A stretch of DNA of 64,000 nt from Bradyrhizobiaceae bacterium PARB1 (GTDB taxonomy: Bacteria; Pseudomonadota; Alphaproteobacteria; Rhizobiales; Xanthobacteraceae). A program made the translations under genes and the position numbers. Below are positions 61,637 to 64,000 of the stretch, in pieces. Positions within the stretch are counted from its first letter, which is position 1. Each line of letters opens with the position of its first letter. The stretch covers positions 124,001 through 188,000 of the forward strand of contig NKIY01000002.1 in the NCBI GenBank assembly GCA_002256345.1. Reading direction: 5' to 3'. The notes below the pieces were generated by a model that worked only from the letters and a program-made list of their open reading frames with translations, was not told the origin of the DNA and made no database searches.

Positions 61637-62326
61637 AATGTGGGGACGTGCGTTTTGACGCCAGATGCGCCGATTTTTGCGCGTTATGAACGCTGGCGGT
61701 CATGTGTCCTGTTTCCGTTAGGCGTCTGCGCATGCCTGTTGCAGCAAAGCCTTGTGGCATACCCAAGTGACGTCGTCAGATTCGAGATTGCGTCACAGCC
61801 GATTATCGAAGCGCTCGACCAGTACAGCGCCGTCACCGGGCGTGAGATCTTTTACGATGGCGCCCTCGCGGCCGGCCGCCGGTCAAATCCTGTCCAAGGC
61901 CTGCTCGCCCCCGACGCCGCCCTGCGCGAGCTTCTTGTCGGGACCGGTTTGATTGCGAAGGCGACCGGGAAGACCAGTTTTACGCTGAAGGTTGCGGCGC
62001 TGACGCGGATTCCCGGCCTGGCCGTCGAATCCTATTTCGCTCAAGTTCGGATCACCGTTTCGCGCGCTCTCTGCGCTCATGCGGAGACGCGTCCCAGCGA
62101 TCAGGATCGTCTGGTCAGAATATGGGTCGCTCCGGGCGGATCTGTCGAGCGGGCGCAACTAGTGAGTCTATCGGACAAGCAGGCGCCGGCACGCGATGTG
62201 GACCAGACGCATCTGCTCGGGCTGCCGGTCGGGCCGCCGCCGGCCGGTATGCCGCAGCCGCTCGTCATGGCCATTCTGGCCGGCGCGCCTTCGGCCTGTA
62301 GCGAGGTCGCGACCCGTGTCCATTAA
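61634..62326 (+). CDS. Secreted STN-domain protein with TonB-C-like domain (2)
   Basis: A 230-residue paralog of the first STN protein. A hydrophobic export segment (about 22-42, SCVLFPLGVCACLLQQSL) is followed by an STN domain (about 48-115, FEIASQPIIEALDQYSAVTG and GLLAPDAALRELLVGTGL). The C-terminal TonB-C-like part has LVRIWVAPGGSVERAQLV and MPQPLVMAIL. No barrel is attached. An inverted repeat covers the start codon. It begins the second STN/sigma/FecR set, 19 bases before the next sigma gene, and probably senses or relays a periplasmic signal. Confidence 0.78.
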   Translation: MNVGTCVLTPDAPIFARYERWRSCVLFPLGVCACLLQQSLVAYPSDVVRFEIASQPIIEALDQYSAVTGREIFYDGALAAGRRSNPVQGLLAPDAALRELLVGTGLIAKATGKTSFTLKVAALTRIPGLAVESYFAQVRITVSRALCAHAETRPSDQDRLVRIWVAPGGSVERAQLVSLSDKQAPARDVDQTHLLGLPVGPPPAGMPQPLVMAILAGAPSACSEVATRVH

Positions 62327-62344
62327 GATCTTGGAGCGCGGCCG

Positions 62345-62962
62345 ATGAGCGACTCTGGCCGCGACACGCTGCGCCGGGTGTTCGAGCTCGGCTATGACGA
62401 TCTGCGCATGCGGCTGGTGAACCGAACCGGCTCGAACGAGATCGCCAACGATGCGCTGCATGAAACCTGGCTGCGGATCAACCGGGCGGCCCCGTCCGGC
62501 CCTGTTCACAGTCCGAAGGGTTACATATTCCGGATTGCCATGAATGTCGTGCTGCAGCGCTGGCAGGTCGAGAACCGCTTCGCGACGCTGTCCGACGCCA
62601 AGATGGCCATCGGTATTGCCGACGACGCGCCCGATCCGGAGCGAGCTACGCTTGCCCGGTCGGAAATGGATGCGCTGGTCCAGGCGATCGGCGAACTGAC
62701 GCCGCGCCGTCGCAAGATCCTGCTGGCCGTTCGGCTCGACGGCCAATCTTTGCAGGAAACGGCGACGCAGCTCGGCGTGTCGCAGCGGCTCGTCGAGATT
62801 GAACTCAGGCACGCGCTCGACCACTGTGCGTATCGGCTCGATCGCGATGTCGTCCAAAGATTCGGTCCGAAGCCCGCCGAACGATCTAAGGAGAAGCCCG
62901 CCACGAAGCCCAGCCTTCTGCCATTCGGCAACTCGACACGAAAGCACGACGATGAGCGCTAG
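62345..62962 (+). CDS. ECF sigma factor, FecI-like (2)
   Basis: A 205-residue ECF sigma factor, paralogous to the one at 46743. Region 2 has EIANDALHETWLRINRAAP and YIFRIAMNVVLQRWQ. Region 4 has ELTPRRRKILLAVRLDGQSLQETATQLGVSQRLVEIELRHALDHC. A basic C-terminal extension (KPAERSKEKPATKPS) is absent from the first copy. The gene overlaps the FecR start by 11 bases. It probably controls a target beyond the right edge, given the repeated promoter element at 63980. Confidence 0.9.
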   Translation: MSDSGRDTLRRVFELGYDDLRMRLVNRTGSNEIANDALHETWLRINRAAPSGPVHSPKGYIFRIAMNVVLQRWQVENRFATLSDAKMAIGIADDAPDPERATLARSEMDALVQAIGELTPRRRKILLAVRLDGQSLQETATQLGVSQRLVEIELRHALDHCAYRLDRDVVQRFGPKPAERSKEKPATKPSLLPFGNSTRKHDDER

Positions 62963-63932
62963 CGCGCAGCAGACAGCGGCACATCTCGACCCGGTCGAGC
63001 GCGAAGCGCGCCGCTGGGTGATGCACTTCGCCGCAGGCAATGCCGATCGCTCGGAGCTGGAAACCTTCAGGCAGTGGTCGGCGCAAGATCCTGCCCATGT
63101 CGAGGCATTCGCCCGCGCCTGCCGGCTCTGGGAGGCGCTCGGGCCCGCTGGTGAAGTCGCCGCAGCGCAGTCGGATTCGCGCGCGGTGATGAGCCCGCTG
63201 ATGCGGCGGCGTGCGTTTCTCGGCGGTGCGCTGGCAGCATCGGCAGCGGGCGCCGCTTATCTCGCGATCCGCCCTCCGTTGGATCTGTGGCCCTCGGTAT
63301 CGGAGTTGCGCGCGGATTACCGGACCGGCATCGGTGAGCAGCGCCGCGTCGCGATCGCCGGTGGCCCGTCGGTGGAGTTGAACACCCGAACCAGTATCTC
63401 CATCGATCCGGCAGCAGGCGGTTCCGCGCATATGAAACTGATCTCCGGCGAAGCCGCGGTTTCGGTTGCGCCCGGCATGACGAAGCCCATCGAGATCGCT
63501 GCTGCCGGCGGCCGGGTGATCGCGACCGACTCCACATTCAATCTGCGATGCGACGGCGACAAAGTCGTCGCAACCTGCTTGAGCGGCGCCATCGATATTC
63601 GTTTCGGCGAACATTCCGCACAACTCCGCACCGATCAGCAAGTGACGTATTCGCCCCATGGGCTGGGGCCGATCATAACGATCGACCCTGCCGTGGTCAC
63701 GGCATGGAAGGACGGTCTTTTGATCTTCCACTCGACGCCGCTTGTGGAGGCCGTTGCGGAGATCAATCGATATCGGTCAGGTCGCATCATCCTGACCAAT
63801 GCAACTTTGGGGCAGCGTCTGTTCAATGCGCGGTTCCAGGTCAAGAACATCGACGGCATCGTGACGCAGATCCAGGAAGCGTTTGGCGCATCTGTCACGA
63901 ATCTTCCACATGGCATCGTGCTGCTGAGCTGA
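62952..63932 (+). CDS. FecR-family sigma regulator (2)
   Basis: A 326-residue FecR protein, clearly paralogous to the first along its whole length. It has the DUF4880-like N-terminus (FRQWSAQDPAHVEAFARACRLW), one membrane helix (FLGGALAASAAGAAYLAI), a FecR domain (GEQRRVAIAGGPSVELNTRT) and a C-terminal STN-like domain (IFHSTPLVEAVAEINRYRSG). ATG 62952 lies inside the sigma gene end, so translation is coupled. It should control the second ECF sigma factor. The gene it serves is beyond the window. Confidence 0.92.
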   Translation: MSASAQQTAAHLDPVEREARRWVMHFAAGNADRSELETFRQWSAQDPAHVEAFARACRLWEALGPAGEVAAAQSDSRAVMSPLMRRRAFLGGALAASAAGAAYLAIRPPLDLWPSVSELRADYRTGIGEQRRVAIAGGPSVELNTRTSISIDPAAGGSAHMKLISGEAAVSVAPGMTKPIEIAAAGGRVIATDSTFNLRCDGDKVVATCLSGAIDIRFGEHSAQLRTDQQVTYSPHGLGPIITIDPAVVTAWKDGLLIFHSTPLVEAVAEINRYRSGRIILTNATLGQRLFNARFQVKNIDGIVTQIQEAFGASVTNLPHGIVLLS

Positions 63933-63979
63933 CGCAGGACGTTCGGCGACAACAACGGCGTAATCGTCAAAGCGGCGTA

Positions 63980-63995
63980 AAAAATCTTTTCGGTC
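63980..63995 (+). promoter_or_regulatory. Second copy of the putative ECF promoter element
   Basis: AAAAATCTTTTCGGTC is identical to 48345-48360, the element before the haemagglutinin gene. It lies 48 bases after the second FecR stop and only five bases from the window edge. It predicts a second target gene starting roughly 95 bases beyond the element, outside the window. Confidence 0.55.
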
Positions 63996-64000
63996 GTTGG

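Noticed and set aside
1-64000. Search by eye for tRNA, rRNA, CRISPR arrays, insertion sequences and prophage genes
   Set aside because: None was seen. The only mobile-like signal is the repeat-flanked GIY-YIG gene.

Overview
The window looks like chromosome of an alphaproteobacterium of the Nitrobacteraceae (Bradyrhizobium / Rhodopseudomonas / Tardiphaga / Afipia group). The evidence is high GC, a eukaryote-type glutamine synthetase GlnII beside a DUF2735 gene, a class I PHB synthase, rhizobial CTTGAC-N17-CTATAT-like promoters and several of the palindromic intergenic repeats common in this family. I see no rRNA, tRNA, CRISPR array, prophage or transposase gene. The genus is an inference.

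Layout. 1-9 kb: 3' part of an RND efflux pump, a secreted amidohydrolase, twin SDR oxidoreductases, parE (topoisomerase IV), a small heme-copper-oxidase-like membrane protein and a chromate transporter. 9-13.2 kb: a secreted TPR-caspase, a DedA protein, a Tat-exported metallo-beta-lactamase-fold hydrolase and a vapBC-type toxin-antitoxin pair. 13.2-15.2 kb: paiB-argC, preceded by what looks like an arginine-sensing leader-peptide attenuator. 15.2-21.2 kb: a GIY-YIG gene between repeats, the nitrogen genes glnII / DUF2735 / glsA, a MAPEG protein and phaC. 21.3-28.8 kb: lipoprotein, alaC, hom, glpX, a GNAT acetyltransferase, a HAD dehalogenase and recJ. 28.8-35 kb: a GntR-regulated catabolic cluster of a fumarate-lyase-superfamily enzyme, a TctC binding protein, a DAACS symporter and a class II fumarase. 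35-45.6 kb: lytic transglycosylase, DUF805, AhpD-like protein, the efp / epmA / epmB translation set, HdeD, PrsW, an ABC exporter and small hypothetical proteins.

45.9-64 kb: a large cell-surface signalling locus. A secreted STN-domain protein, an ECF sigma factor and a FecR regulator precede a 4332-residue filamentous haemagglutinin-family adhesin. A second STN / sigma / FecR set follows and runs to the window edge, ending in the same 16-base element that precedes the adhesin gene. A second target gene is therefore expected just beyond the window.

The observations I rate highest are: (1) a near-leaderless, Arg-codon-rich leader peptide with mutually exclusive hairpins upstream of paiB-argC; (2) the duplicated receptor-less STN / sigma / FecR circuit and its shared promoter-like element; (3) a GntR catabolic cluster whose DAACS symporter lacks the carboxylate-binding arginine; (4) the glnII regulatory region, with a sigma-54 promoter and a 34-base palindrome.
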